DNA of 64,000 nt, from NCBI RefSeq assembly GCF_015040615.1, contig NZ_CP060402.1, positions 1,488,001 through 1,552,000 on the forward strand. The letters run 5' to 3'. A model generated the notes under the pieces. The model saw nothing but the letters and a program-made list of their open reading frames with translations. It was not told the DNA's origin and ran no database searches. Shown here one piece after another: positions 28,326 through 36,154 of this stretch. Within the stretch, counting starts at the first letter, position 1. Every line of letters begins with the position of its first letter. Both the position numbers and the translations under genes were made by a program. This DNA comes from Microbacterium sp. YJN-G. Lineage in GTDB: Bacteria > Actinomycetota > Actinomycetes > Actinomycetales > Microbacteriaceae.

Positions 28326-29839
28326 TGGCCGCCGCAAAGCTCATGGACTACGACAAGGCGCTCGAGCTGTACGAGCCCGTCCTCGGCTTCGAGGTGCACG
28401 TCGAGCTGAACACCCGCACCAAGATGTTCTCCGACGCGCCCAACCCCGCGAACGATGAGTTCCACGGCGCCGAGCCGAACACGCTCATCGCCCCGGTCGA
28501 TCTGGGTCTGCCCGGATCGCTCCCGGTCGTCAACGCCACGGCGGTGCGCTCGTCGATCAGCCTGGGTCTGGCGCTGGGCTGCGAGATCGCCGAGTCGAGC
28601 CGCTTCGCGCGGAAGAACTACTTCTACCCCGACCTCGGCAAGAACTATCAGATCTCGCAGTACGACGAGCCGATCGCGTTCGAGGGGTCGGTCGAGGTCG
28701 AGCTCGAGGACGGCACGCTCGTGACGATCCCGGTCGAGCGGGCCCACATGGAGGAGGACGCCGGCAAGCTCACCCACATGGGCGGCGCGACCGGTCGCAT
28801 CCAGGGTGCCGAGTACTCGCTGGTCGACTACAACCGCGCCGGCGTCCCACTGGTCGAGATCGTCACGAAGCCGATCATCGGCGCCGAGCACCGTGCACCC
28901 GAGTACGCCAAGGCGTACATCGCCGCCATCCGCGACATCGTGCGCGGCCTGGGCATCTCCGAGGCGCGGCTGGAGCGCGGCAACCTGCGCTGCGACGCCA
29001 ACGTCTCGCTGCGTCCGCGCGGTCAGGAGAAGCTCGGCACCCGCACCGAGACGAAGAACGTCAACTCCATGCGGTCGGTCGAGCGGGCGGTGCGCTACGA
29101 GATCCAGCGCCAGGCGCAGATCCTCGCCGACGGAGGCACGATCATCCAGGAGACCCGCCACTGGCATGAGGACACCGGCACCACCTCGCCCGGACGCCCG
29201 AAGTCGGATGCCGACGACTACCGCTACTTCCCCGAGCCCGACCTGCTGCCCGTGCAGCCGTCCCGGGAGCTGGTCGAAGAGCTTCGCGCCGCACTGCCCG
29301 AGCAGCCCGTGGCTCGCCGTCGCCGGCTGAAGGCCGACTGGGGCTTCACCGACCTGGAGTTCCAGGATGTGCGCAACGGCGGCCTGCTCGACGAGGTCGA
29401 GGCGACCATTGCCGCCGGCGCCTCTCCCGCGGCCGCCCGCAAGTGGTGGACCGGCGAGATCACCCGCGTCGCCAACGCGCAGGAGCGGGACGCTGCCACG
29501 CTGGTCTCGCCCGCGGATGTCGCGGCGCTGCAGCAGCTGGTCGACGCCGGCACGCTCACCGACAAGCTGGCCCGCCAGGTGCTCGAGGGTGTCATCGCCG
29601 GCGAGGGCACCCCTCAACAGGTCGTCGACGCGCGCGGTCTTGCCGTGGTCTCGGACGACGGCGCGCTGATCGCCGCGATCGACGACGCCTTCGCCGCCCA
29701 GCCCGACGTGCTCGCCAAGATCAAGGACGGCAAGGTGCAGGCCGCCGGTGCGGTGATCGGCGCCGTGATGAAGGCGATGAAGGGACAGGCGGATGCCGCT
29801 CGCGTGCGCGAGCTGATCCTGGAGCGCGCCGCGCAGTAG
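28325..29839 (+). CDS. gatB: Asp/Glu-tRNA amidotransferase subunit B
   Basis: tRNA-binding and kinase subunit of GatCAB. 504 residues. It begins [20 protein letters not shown], then [15 protein letters not shown], the [10 protein letters not shown] motif, the [19 protein letters not shown] signature and [12 protein letters not shown]. The C-terminal YqeY-like domain ends with [21 protein letters not shown]. The ATG at 28325 shares a base with the gatA stop, so the three gat genes form one coupled operon. A GC-rich hairpin follows. Confidence 0.96.
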   Translation: MAAAKLMDYDKALELYEPVLGFEVHVELNTRTKMFSDAPNPANDEFHGAEPNTLIAPVDLGLPGSLPVVNATAVRSSISLGLALGCEIAESSRFARKNYFYPDLGKNYQISQYDEPIAFEGSVEVELEDGTLVTIPVERAHMEEDAGKLTHMGGATGRIQGAEYSLVDYNRAGVPLVEIVTKPIIGAEHRAPEYAKAYIAAIRDIVRGLGISEARLERGNLRCDANVSLRPRGQEKLGTRTETKNVNSMRSVERAVRYEIQRQAQILADGGTIIQETRHWHEDTGTTSPGRPKSDADDYRYFPEPDLLPVQPSRELVEELRAALPEQPVARRRRLKADWGFTDLEFQDVRNGGLLDEVEATIAAGASPAAARKWWTGEITRVANAQERDAATLVSPADVAALQQLVDAGTLTDKLARQVLEGVIAGEGTPQQVVDARGLAVVSDDGALIAAIDDAFAAQPDVLAKIKDGKVQAAGAVIGAVMKAMKGQADAARVRELILERAAQ

Positions 29840-29857
29840 ATCGCGGACGCACGGGAA

Positions 29858-29881
29858 GGGCTGGGGCGCGAACCCCGGCCC
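29858..29881 (+). terminator. hairpin after gatB
   Basis: GGGCTGGGG / CCCCGGCCC stem (one G-U pair) with a 6-base loop, 18 bases after the gatB stop. Confidence 0.6.
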
Positions 29882-29910
29882 TCCCCATCCAGTGCGAGTA
29901 CGGATGCGGA

Positions 29911-30285
29911 TCAGGCGTGTGCCGTGCGGTGTCCGCCGCCCAGCTCCTTGTGCGCCTTCATCGCGGGGATGATCGCCCACAGCCCGACGATCACTCCGAC
30001 GGCACCGCAGATCCACGCGGTCCACGCGGAGCTCGGGTCGCCGGCGAAACCGCCGATCCAGGGGGAGATGAACAGCAGCACACCGATCGCGGCGATGACC
30101 CATTCCATCGACACGACACCGGGTGCCGCCAGGCTCCACACCCCTGCGGCGATCATCAGGACGCCCAGGATGAGCAGCATGTACATCGCCGCGCCGGCGC
30201 GCGGTGCCATCCAGATGCTCACCAGGGCCGCGTACAGGCCGGCGGCCACAGCCACCCAGTCCTGCCAGCGTGTCCACCTCTTCAT
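29911..30285 (-). CDS. SPW-repeat membrane protein
   Basis: Small integral membrane protein with four hydrophobic helices. It carries an SPW-type repeat: one copy at WQDWVAVAAGLYAALVSIWM and one at MEWVIAAIGVLLFISPWIGG. Function of the family is unknown. An AGGAGG ribosome binding site (30295-30300) directly touches an ATG at 30294, too close for use; the ATG at 30285 has correct spacing and was chosen, giving 124 residues (MKRWTRWQDW). It is divergent from dinB, and the gap contains an 18-bp perfect palindrome. Confidence 0.75.
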   Translation of the reverse strand: MKRWTRWQDWVAVAAGLYAALVSIWMAPRAGAAMYMLLILGVLMIAAGVWSLAAPGVVSMEWVIAAIGVLLFISPWIGGFAGDPSSAWTAWICGAVGVIVGLWAIIPAMKAHKELGGGHRTAHA

Positions 30286-30350
30286 TGAACTCATCCTCCT
30301 TGCAGTCAGATGGCTCCCGAATCGGGGGTCGAGGAGATTCTACGCCTGCA

Positions 30351-30368
30351 ACTGACCGCTCGGTCAGT
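30351..30368. promoter_or_regulatory. 18-bp palindromic operator candidate (TetR-like)
   Basis: ACTGACCGCTCGGTCAGT: two 8-bp arms around two central bases, perfect. The shape and the TGACCG half-sites resemble operators of TetR-family repressors. It lies between the SPW gene and dinB and abuts a TATTCT hexamer at 30368-30373 that could be a -10 box. No TetR gene is adjacent. Confidence 0.6.
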
Positions 30369-30408
30369 ATTCTTCGTCGATGTCCCCGGCCTCGGCGAGA
30401 ATGTTCTC

Positions 30409-31665
30409 ATGGGACGCGGTGATGGATCGGGGCGCCTCGTCTCGCCAGTAGGGGCGGACGACAGCGGCACCGGAATCCTGCATGTCGACATGGATGCCTT
30501 CTACGCGTCCGTCGAGGTGCTGCACGACCCGTCGCTGCGCGGGCTGCCGCTGATCATCGGCGGCCCCGACGGACGCTCGGTGGTCTCCAGCGCCTCGTAC
30601 GAGGCGCGTCGTTTCGGTGTGCGCAGCGCCATGCCGGTGTCGCAGGCGCTGCGGCTGTGCCCGACCGCTCGCGTCGTGCCGCCGGACTTCACCCGTTACC
30701 GGGCCGTCTCGGCGGCGGTGATGGAGATCTTCCACAGCATCACACCGCTGGTCGAGCCGCTCTCGATCGATGAGGCGTTCCTCGACGTGCGCGGCGTCCG
30801 CCGGCTGTGGGGGAGCCCGGGTGAGATCGCGGCCCTGCTTCGTCGCCGGGTGCAGCAGGAGGTCGGCATCACGTGCAGCGTCGGCGTGGCCGCCACCAAG
30901 CACGTCGCGAAGATGGCATCCACGATCTCCAAACCCGACGGGATGCTGATCGTGCCCGCCGCGCGTACCCAGGAGTTCCTCGACCCGCGGCCGGTCGGCG
31001 CGATGTGGGGTGTCGGGCCGAAGGCCGTGGAGGCGCTGACGCGCCGCGGCATCCGCCTCATCCGGGACGTGCGGGAGTCGCCTGCCGACGCGCTCGCACG
31101 CGCGGTCGGGCCCGCCCTCGCACAGCGGATGCAGCAGCTCGCACGCGGTGAGGATGCGAGGACCGTCGAGACCGAGCGGGTCGAGAAGAGCATCGGGCAC
31201 GAGGAGACCTTCGAGCGCGACATTCTCGACCTCGAGCTGCTGCGGTCCGAGCTGCTGCGGCTCGCCGATCGGGTCGGGGTGCGGCTGCGGTCCTCGGGGT
31301 GGGAGGCGGGCGCTGTCGCGATCAAGATCCGCTTCGCCGACTTCACCACCGTCAGCCGTACGGTCTCACTGCCGGAGGCGACGGATGTGGGGCAGCGCAT
31401 CGGCGAGACCGCGGTCTCGCTGTTCGGGCAGATCGAACGGCGCGACCCGGTGCGGCTGGTGGGCGTGCGTGCGGAGCGGCTGCGCGCGTCGGGGGGTGGC
31501 GCGCTGGCGCTGTGGGATGACGACGAGGACCGGCGGCGGCTGGAGGGTGCCCTCGACGACGCCCGTGCGCGGTTCGGTGTCGGGACGATCACCCGCGCCC
31601 GCCATGTGGGCAGGAACGGCGATCGCGGCACGGCGGAGCAGCCGCGCCCGTTCGGGAGGGAATGA
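30409..31665 (+). CDS. dinB: DNA polymerase IV (Y family)
   Basis: Error-prone translesion polymerase. 418 residues. The catalytic acidic residues lie in HVDMDAFYASVEV and SIDEAFLDVRGV, with SYEARRFGVRSAMP and the YRAVSAAVMEIF finger region; helix-hairpin-helix (WGVGPKAVEALTRRGI) and little-finger domains follow. The ATG at 30409 is 6 bases after GAGAAT, a leaderless pattern; the frame stays open upstream through the palindrome. A clear LexA box is not seen. A beta-clamp motif near the C-terminus was not identified with certainty. Confidence 0.93.
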   Translation: MGRGDGSGRLVSPVGADDSGTGILHVDMDAFYASVEVLHDPSLRGLPLIIGGPDGRSVVSSASYEARRFGVRSAMPVSQALRLCPTARVVPPDFTRYRAVSAAVMEIFHSITPLVEPLSIDEAFLDVRGVRRLWGSPGEIAALLRRRVQQEVGITCSVGVAATKHVAKMASTISKPDGMLIVPAARTQEFLDPRPVGAMWGVGPKAVEALTRRGIRLIRDVRESPADALARAVGPALAQRMQQLARGEDARTVETERVEKSIGHEETFERDILDLELLRSELLRLADRVGVRLRSSGWEAGAVAIKIRFADFTTVSRTVSLPEATDVGQRIGETAVSLFGQIERRDPVRLVGVRAERLRASGGGALALWDDDEDRRRLEGALDDARARFGVGTITRARHVGRNGDRGTAEQPRPFGRE

Positions 31666-31685
31666 GCGGTCGCTCGTGACTCGGC

Positions 31686-31691
31686 TAGCGT
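31686..31691 (+). promoter_or_regulatory. -10 box TAGCGT before the P-loop kinase gene
   Basis: TAGCGT with 6 bases to the ATG at 31698; leaderless arrangement. Confidence 0.55.
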
Positions 31692-31697
31692 GGAGGG

Positions 31698-32273
31698 ATG
31701 CCGAGTCCTGATCCGTTCGACGCCCAGCTCTCCGAGGCCACCGAGCGCATCCGGAGCGCGGTGCGCGCGGTCTCGGCATCGAACCCCGTCGTCGTCATCG
31801 ACGGACGCAGCGGAGCGGGCAAGAGCAGCCTGGCCGCACGACTGGCACGCGCGTGGCCGCTGCGCACGCCCGTGCAGCTTCTCGGGCTCGACTCGGTCTA
31901 TCCCGGCTGGGACGGGCTCGAACAGGGCGGGGAGATCGTCCGCGAACGCGTCCTGGTGCCGCACGGTCGCGGGCTCATCGGCACCTGGCGGCGCTGGGAC
32001 TGGGAGCACGAAGAAGAGGCCGAGGCGCATGCCGTCGACCCGGCCCTCGGACTCATCGTCGAGGGATGCGGCGCCCTCACCACGGCATCCGCCCGCCTCG
32101 CCGATGTGACGGTGTGGGTCGATGGGCCCGCCGAGACGCGGCGCAGGCGCGCGATCGCGCGGGACGGCGAGACCTTCCGGGCGCACTGGGACATGTGGTC
32201 GGCGCAGGAGGAGGCGCACATCGCCCGCCACGATCCCGCGGCACTGGCCGGGATCTCGGTCGTCGTACCGTAG
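31698..32273 (+). CDS. P-loop NTPase, uridine kinase-like
   Basis: 191 residues. Walker A is IDGRSGAGKSSLAARLA; a possible Walker B Asp is in LLGLDSVYPGWDGLE, and LIVEGCGALT and VWVDGPAETRRRRAIARDG resemble the lid of nucleoside or shikimate-type kinases. Actinobacterial homologues are labelled AAA family ATPase or uridine kinase-like. Substrate not determinable. It stands alone between dinB and the convergent DUF2017 gene. Confidence 0.75.
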   Translation: MPSPDPFDAQLSEATERIRSAVRAVSASNPVVVIDGRSGAGKSSLAARLARAWPLRTPVQLLGLDSVYPGWDGLEQGGEIVRERVLVPHGRGLIGTWRRWDWEHEEEAEAHAVDPALGLIVEGCGALTTASARLADVTVWVDGPAETRRRRAIARDGETFRAHWDMWSAQEEAHIARHDPAALAGISVVVP

Positions 32274-32280
32274 CTTCGGC

Positions 32281-32817
32281 TCAGCCGGTGTTTCGGTCGG
32301 CGAGGCCGATGAGGTGATCCAGCCGGTACCCCAGCCAGTCGTACGTGCTGAACCGCGGGTCGTCCGCGGCGTGGGTGTCGTGCACCCCGATCCCCAGGCG
32401 CGATGCGAGCACGAGTCTGATGGCGGCCAGCGTGCGCAGCCAGGCGTCGAGGTGCGCCGGATCGATCGAAATGGGGCGCGTGGCCAGGGGATCCGCCTCA
32501 CTCGATTCGGCGTCACCCGATTCCGCATCGACCGATTCCGCGTCGTGCTCGATCGTGTCGTGCTCGAAGATCTCGAGCGTGGTGCGCACCTCCAGGGCAT
32601 CCGCCAGGCGCTGGTCGAACAGATCGTCGCGCGTCGCCCGCCGGTAATCCCTGGCGGCCTCGGCATCGTCGGGGTAAGGATCGGGGGCGAGCCGGTTCAG
32701 GGCTGCGTCGCCGGCGTCGCGGGGTCCATCCAGCAGGGCGATGAACTCGTCGACCAGCCCGAGCAGGTGGTGGCCCTCCACGATCGCGAGGGCGAGCAGC
32801 AGGGGAGAGGCGGTCAC
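32281..32817 (-). CDS. DUF2017 family protein
   Basis: 178-residue helical protein of the DUF2017 family, which commonly follows clpS in actinobacteria. It begins MTASPLLLALAIVEGHHLLGLVDEF; the middle has a 25-residue acidic run of Asp-Ala-Glu-Ser repeats (DAESVDAESGDAESSEAD), and the C-terminus includes LDAWLRTLAAIRLVLASRLGI. The GTG at 32817 overlaps the clpS stop by 4 bases (GTGA), so it is translationally coupled. Biochemical role unknown; association with ClpS-dependent proteolysis is inferred from constant linkage. Confidence 0.8.
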   Translation of the reverse strand: MTASPLLLALAIVEGHHLLGLVDEFIALLDGPRDAGDAALNRLAPDPYPDDAEAARDYRRATRDDLFDQRLADALEVRTTLEIFEHDTIEHDAESVDAESGDAESSEADPLATRPISIDPAHLDAWLRTLAAIRLVLASRLGIGVHDTHAADDPRFSTYDWLGYRLDHLIGLADRNTG

Positions 32818-33104
32818 TGCGGCGCCCGCCTGACCGTGGCCCACAGACCGAACCCGTGCATCGCCTGCGCGTGCACTTCCATCGTCTCGCGCGGACCCGT
32901 CGCGACGATCGCGTGCCCGTCGTTGTGCACGGCGAGCATCAGCCGGGTGGCCTTCTCCTCGGGGTATCCGAAGTAGGTGCGGAACACCCGCACCACGTAG
33001 CTCATCAGGTTGACGGGGTCATCCCACACGATCAGCTGCCACGGCACGAGCGGCGCCGAGGTGAGCTGCTCGTCCGCGACGGGGACGGATGCCGGGGTGC
33101 TCAT
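32814..33104 (-). CDS. clpS: ATP-dependent Clp protease adaptor ClpS
   Basis: Adaptor delivering N-degron substrates to the ClpAP/ClpCP protease. 96 residues. The core PWQLIVWDDPVNLMSYVVRVF includes the Asp-Asp-Pro-Asn substrate pocket region, followed by KATRLMLAVHNDGHAIVATG with the conserved His, and the C-terminal MHGFGLWATV. The ATG overlaps the stop of the acetyltransferase-metallopeptidase gene by 4 bases (ATGA), and clpS overlaps DUF2017 in turn, forming a tightly coupled three-gene operon. Confidence 0.95.
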   Translation of the reverse strand: MSTPASVPVADEQLTSAPLVPWQLIVWDDPVNLMSYVVRVFRTYFGYPEEKATRLMLAVHNDGHAIVATGPRETMEVHAQAMHGFGLWATVRRAPQ

Positions 33105-33952
33105 GCCCACCCCAGTTCGTGCAGCTGCGCGTCGTCCATTCCGTAGAAGTGGGCGATCTCGTGCACGAGGGTGGTGTGGATCTCCTCGCGGAGCTCTCCC
33201 TCGTTGCGGCAGGCCGCGAGATGCGTGTGCCGGTACACGACGATGCGGTCGGGCAGTTCTCCGAGCCCGTAGGTGCCGCGCTCTGTGAGCGCGAATCCCT
33301 CGTACAGCCCGAACAGCTTCTCGCCGTCCTCGGCGGCATCCTCGACGACGAAGACCACGTTCTCGAGGCCGTCGACCATGTCGTCGGGCAGGCGGTCGAG
33401 CTCGTCGATGACGAGCTGTTCGAAGGCTTCGGCATCCATCTCCATGCCGAGGCGCAACTGCATGTGAACCCGTCGCCCGTGCCGGGCCAGGTCCAGCCGC
33501 TGCTCGGCATCCGTCAGGGCCCGCTGGAAGTCGCTGTCCGGCACGGGATGCTCCTCGAAGCCGGCCGAGGTGTAGAACGGCGCGTTCCACGGCACGTCGG
33601 CATAGGTGCGCAGCGTCACGACCCTCGCGCCGTGCTCGGCGGCCTCGTCGACCGCGGCGTCCAGCAGCGCGCGGCCGTGCCCCCGCCGGGTGTGCTCCGG
33701 CAGCACGGAGAGCTGTTCGATGTGCGCCGAGTCGTCGTGCTCGATGACATGCACGAAGCCGACAGGCGGCCCGTCGTGCTCCTCAGCCACGACGAGCACG
33801 AACCCCGGTTCGTCGATTCGCGTCTGCCCGGAAGTGGGAGCACCCCAGCCCGTCATCCCGAAGAGCGGCTCGAACAGCCCGTCCGCGGCAGCCTCGATCG
33901 CTGGGAGCCGATCCAGGTCGGACTCGGAGGCAGGGCGGACGTGCGAGCGCAT
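33101..33952 (-). CDS. GNAT acetyltransferase fused to a minimal zinc metallopeptidase
   Basis: 283 residues with two enzymes in one chain. The N-terminal 150 residues form a GNAT fold: PPVGFVHVI strand, IEQLSVLPEHTRRGHGRALL with the acetyl-CoA loop RRGHGR (89-94), and WNAPFYTSAGF. The C-terminal 115 residues match the small zincin-like metallopeptidase family: FEQLVIDELDRLPDDMVDGLENVVFVVED, then HEIAHFYGMDD with H264, E265, H268 and Asp. In most genomes the latter is a separate protein of about 115-120 residues. The ATG is 6 bases after TAGCAT. It heads the clpS-DUF2017 operon. Confidence 0.88.
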   Translation of the reverse strand: MRSHVRPASESDLDRLPAIEAAADGLFEPLFGMTGWGAPTSGQTRIDEPGFVLVVAEEHDGPPVGFVHVIEHDDSAHIEQLSVLPEHTRRGHGRALLDAAVDEAAEHGARVVTLRTYADVPWNAPFYTSAGFEEHPVPDSDFQRALTDAEQRLDLARHGRRVHMQLRLGMEMDAEAFEQLVIDELDRLPDDMVDGLENVVFVVEDAAEDGEKLFGLYEGFALTERGTYGLGELPDRIVVYRHTHLAACRNEGELREEIHTTLVHEIAHFYGMDDAQLHELGWA

Positions 33953-33958
33953 ACCTCG

Positions 33959-33964
33959 ATGCTA
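33959..33964 (-). promoter_or_regulatory. -10 box TAGCAT for the GNAT-metallopeptidase/clpS operon
   Basis: TAGCAT on the minus strand, 6 bases from the ATG at 33952; leaderless arrangement. Confidence 0.55.
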
Positions 33965-34003
33965 TCCGCGTTCACCTGCGTCGCAGCGGGAGGGGAAAGA
34001 GGG

Positions 34004-34036
34004 AACGCCCCGGAATCCTTGGGAATCCGGGACGTT
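34004..34036 (-). terminator. hairpin after tRNA-His
   Basis: Imperfect 15-bp stem (two mismatches) with a 3-base loop, four bases beyond the tRNA 3' end on the minus strand. Confidence 0.5.
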
Positions 34037-34040
34037 CTGC

Positions 34041-34117
34041 TGGGGTGAGTAACGGGGCTTGAACCCGCGACCTCCTGGACCACAACCAGGCGCTCTACCG
34101 ACTGAGCTATACCCACC
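34041..34117 (-). tRNA. tRNA-His(GTG)
   Basis: Complete cloverleaf on the minus strand: acceptor GTGGGTA pairs with TACTCAC (one G-U). Anticodon GTG lies in a CTGGTTGTGGTCCAG arm; the T arm contains GGTTCAA. The discriminator is C73 and the base before position 1 is G, giving the G-1:C73 pair characteristic of histidine tRNA. CCA is encoded (34041-34043). Confidence 0.95.
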
Positions 34118-34146
34118 ATGCGCCCGCCGAAGCAGGCAACTCCACG

Positions 34147-34152
34147 AGTCTA
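34147..34152 (-). promoter_or_regulatory. possible -10 box for tRNA-His
   Basis: TAGACT on the minus strand directly after the orn stop codon and 29 bases before the tRNA 5' end, as part of TAATAGACT. Confidence 0.4.
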
Positions 34153-34779
34153 TTACATGTTGGAGGTGAACTCTGACACGGTGCGCGCTGCGAGTTCCTT
34201 CGCCTCATCCGAGGACGGGCCGGGCTCGGCGACGAACACCGCTTCGCGGTAGTACCGCAGCTCACGGATCGACTCGAGGATGTCGGCCAGGGCGCGGTGG
34301 CCGCCGTTCTTCTCGGGGGCCTGGAAGAAGACGCGCGGGTACCAGCGGCGGGAGAGCTCCTTGACGCTGGAGACGTCGACGTTGCGATAGTGCAGGTACT
34401 GATCGATGCGGGGCATGTACTTCGCCAGGAACATGCGATCGGTGCCGATCGTGTTGCCGGCGAGCGGAGCCTTGCGCTCGAGCGGCACGAACCGCCTGAT
34501 GTAGGCGAGGGTCTGCTCCTCCGCGTCGGCCAGGCTCACCCCATGGGGGATCTCCTCGATCAATCCCGAGGTGCTGTGCATGTTCGTCACGAACTCGTTC
34601 ATGTTCGCCAGCGAGGCGGCACTCGGCTTGATGACGATCTGGAATCCGGGATCCGCCGGACGCAGCTCGAAGTCGGTGATGACGACCGCGATCTCGACCA
34701 GCTCGTCGACCGCCAGGTCGAGACCGGTCATCTCGCAGTCGATCCAGACGAGCCGATCGTTCTCAGACGCAGAAACCAT
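34153..34779 (-). CDS. orn: oligoribonuclease
   Basis: DEDDh 3'-5' exoribonuclease degrading short oligoribonucleotides and linear cyclic-dinucleotide products. 208 residues. Exo I: LVWIDCEMTGLDLAVDELVEIA; Exo II around NEFVTNMHSTSGL; Exo III: HRALADILESIRELRYYR, with the conserved His and Asp. YRNVDVSSVKELSRRWYP is typical of Orn. The ATG at 34779 lies 6 bases after TAGGAT. It is divergent from tRNA-Arg. Confidence 0.95.
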   Translation of the reverse strand: MVSASENDRLVWIDCEMTGLDLAVDELVEIAVVITDFELRPADPGFQIVIKPSAASLANMNEFVTNMHSTSGLIEEIPHGVSLADAEEQTLAYIRRFVPLERKAPLAGNTIGTDRMFLAKYMPRIDQYLHYRNVDVSSVKELSRRWYPRVFFQAPEKNGGHRALADILESIRELRYYREAVFVAEPGPSSDEAKELAARTVSEFTSNM

Positions 34780-34785
34780 GAGTCG

Positions 34786-34791
34786 ATCCTA
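34786..34791 (-). promoter_or_regulatory. -10 box TAGGAT before orn
   Basis: TAGGAT on the minus strand, 6 bases from the orn ATG; leaderless arrangement. Confidence 0.6.
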
Positions 34792-34810
34792 GCGACGGGG
34801 TGCGACACGG

Positions 34811-34816
34811 TAATCT
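34811..34816 (+). promoter_or_regulatory. -10 box TAATCT for tRNA-Arg
   Basis: TAATCT nine bases before the mature 5' end of tRNA-Arg, a suitable distance for transcription start. Confidence 0.5.
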
Positions 34817-34825
34817 TGAGAGAGC

Positions 34826-34897
34826 GCCTCCTTAGCTCAGAGGAAGAGCATCGGCTTTCTAATCCGTTGGTCGCAGGTTCGAATCCTGCAGGGGGCA
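34826..34897 (+). tRNA. tRNA-Arg(TCT)
   Basis: 72-base cloverleaf: acceptor GCCTCCT with AGGGGGC (one G-U), D stem GCTC/GAGC, T stem GCAGG/CCTGC with TTCGAAT loop, discriminator A, CCA not encoded. The anticodon loop TTTCTAA gives TCT (Arg). The anticodon stem is weak: only three Watson-Crick pairs (28-42, 29-41, 30-40), with a T-T at 27-43 and a C-T at 31-39. Confidence 0.82.
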
Positions 34898-34913
34898 CCG
34901 GCTGCCGGGTGGG

Positions 34914-35177
34914 TCAGAAGCGCAGTGCTGCGACCGCGTCGTCGGCATCCCAGAACTCGCCGACCAGGCGGAACACGCCCGAAGCCAGGTGCAGGCGCTC
35001 GGCGCGATAGCGGATGCCGAGCGGATCGGCGATGACGCGCAGATGACCGCGGATGCTGCCGCGCTCGTCGATCACGCGCCACAGGTGGTCGCCCGCCCGC
35101 TCGAGGTGTTCGTGCGTGGAGCGCAGTGTCGGCGTCTCCCAGAGGACGGCGGGAAGACGATCGGTGAACGTGTTCAT
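34914..35177 (-). CDS. conserved hypothetical protein
   Basis: 87-residue soluble protein with no recognised family. An AAGGAG ribosome binding site sits six bases before the ATG at 35177. The sequence alternates predicted strands (HLWRVIDERGSIRGHLRVIAD, IRYRAERLHL) and ends with WDADDAVAALRF. It lies between tRNA-Arg and the divergent hydrolase gene. It has the codon use of its neighbours and a good ribosome site, so it is likely real; function unknown. Confidence 0.6.
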   Translation of the reverse strand: MNTFTDRLPAVLWETPTLRSTHEHLERAGDHLWRVIDERGSIRGHLRVIADPLGIRYRAERLHLASGVFRLVGEFWDADDAVAALRF

Positions 35178-35230
35178 GACGGCTCCTTTCCTTCTTCGAA
35201 CATATGGACGGCCACCGACATCACGTCCCG

Positions 35231-35236
35231 TAGACT
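35231..35236 (+). promoter_or_regulatory. -10 box TAGACT before the alpha/beta hydrolase gene
   Basis: TAGACT with 6 bases to the ATG at 35243; leaderless arrangement. Confidence 0.65.
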
Positions 35237-35242
35237 CGGGCC

Positions 35243-36154
35243 ATGCCCGTCGCCTCGCCGTACGCCGCCCGACTCGGGGAGATCCCCGTCGAACGACGCG
35301 AAGCGCAGATCCTCGGATCCACGACGGCGTACTGGGTCTACGGCGACGACGGCGATGACGGTCGGGCCGTTCCGACGGTCATCACGGTGCACGGCTTCCG
35401 CGGCGAGCACCACGGTCTCGAGCCCGTGGTGGCGTATCTCCCCGGCGTGCGGGTCATCTCACCGGATCTGCCCGGATTCGGTGAGACGCCCCCGATTCCC
35501 GGACGCGCGCACGACCTCTCGCTCTACTCCGGCTGGTTGAGCGAATTCGCCCGCACCGTCGCGCCGGATGCCGTCATTCTCGGCCACTCGTTCGGCTCGA
35601 TCGTGTGCGCCGCCGCGGTGGCCGGCGGGCTGCGCACACCGCGGCTCATCCTCATCAACCCGATCGGCGCTCCCGCACTCGAAGGCCACAAGGGTGTGCT
35701 CACGCGGCTGGCGGTGCTGTACTACTCCCTCGGCGCCAAGCTGCCCGAGCGGATCGGCACGCTGCTGCTGCGCAACCCGCTGATCGTGAGGGTCATGAGC
35801 ATCGCCATGGCCAAGACGCGCGACCCCGCGCTGCGCCGGTTCATCCACGACCAGCACGACACGTACTTCTCGCGCTTCGCGGACCGTGACGTGCTGCACG
35901 ACGCGTTCGTCACGAGCGTCTCGCACGACGTGCGCGCGTTCGCCGGCGTGATCGACGTGCCGACGCTCCTGATCGCGGCACAGCGCGACGACATCACCCC
36001 GATCGAGGCGGAACGGCGCCTGGCGACGATGTTCCCGGATGCCGAACTCGTCGAGATCGCCGACGTCGGGCATCTCATCCACTACGAGACGCCGGCCGAG
36101 GCCGCCGGTGCGATCCGGCGCTTCCTCAGGCTTCCCGTCGCGCCAGCCCGATGA
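35243..36154 (+). CDS. alpha/beta hydrolase
   Basis: 303 residues, alpha/beta-hydrolase fold. Oxyanion region TVITVHGFRGEHHG, nucleophile elbow GHSFGS (Ser), acid in LLIAAQRDDITPIEA and His in VGHLIHYETPAEAAG, so the triad is complete. Esterase, epoxide hydrolase or C-C hydrolase activity cannot be told apart. The 3' end overlaps the convergent AsnC-type regulator gene by 29 bases. Confidence 0.85.
   Translation: MPVASPYAARLGEIPVERREAQILGSTTAYWVYGDDGDDGRAVPTVITVHGFRGEHHGLEPVVAYLPGVRVISPDLPGFGETPPIPGRAHDLSLYSGWLSEFARTVAPDAVILGHSFGSIVCAAAVAGGLRTPRLILINPIGAPALEGHKGVLTRLAVLYYSLGAKLPERIGTLLLRNPLIVRVMSIAMAKTRDPALRRFIHDQHDTYFSRFADRDVLHDAFVTSVSHDVRAFAGVIDVPTLLIAAQRDDITPIEAERRLATMFPDAELVEIADVGHLIHYETPAEAAGAIRRFLRLPVAPAR

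Noticed and set aside
30397..30408. SOS (LexA) box before dinB
   Set aside because: gagaatgttctc is only a near palindrome and does not match the actinobacterial GAAC-n4-GTTC form; it fits the leaderless -10 pattern better.
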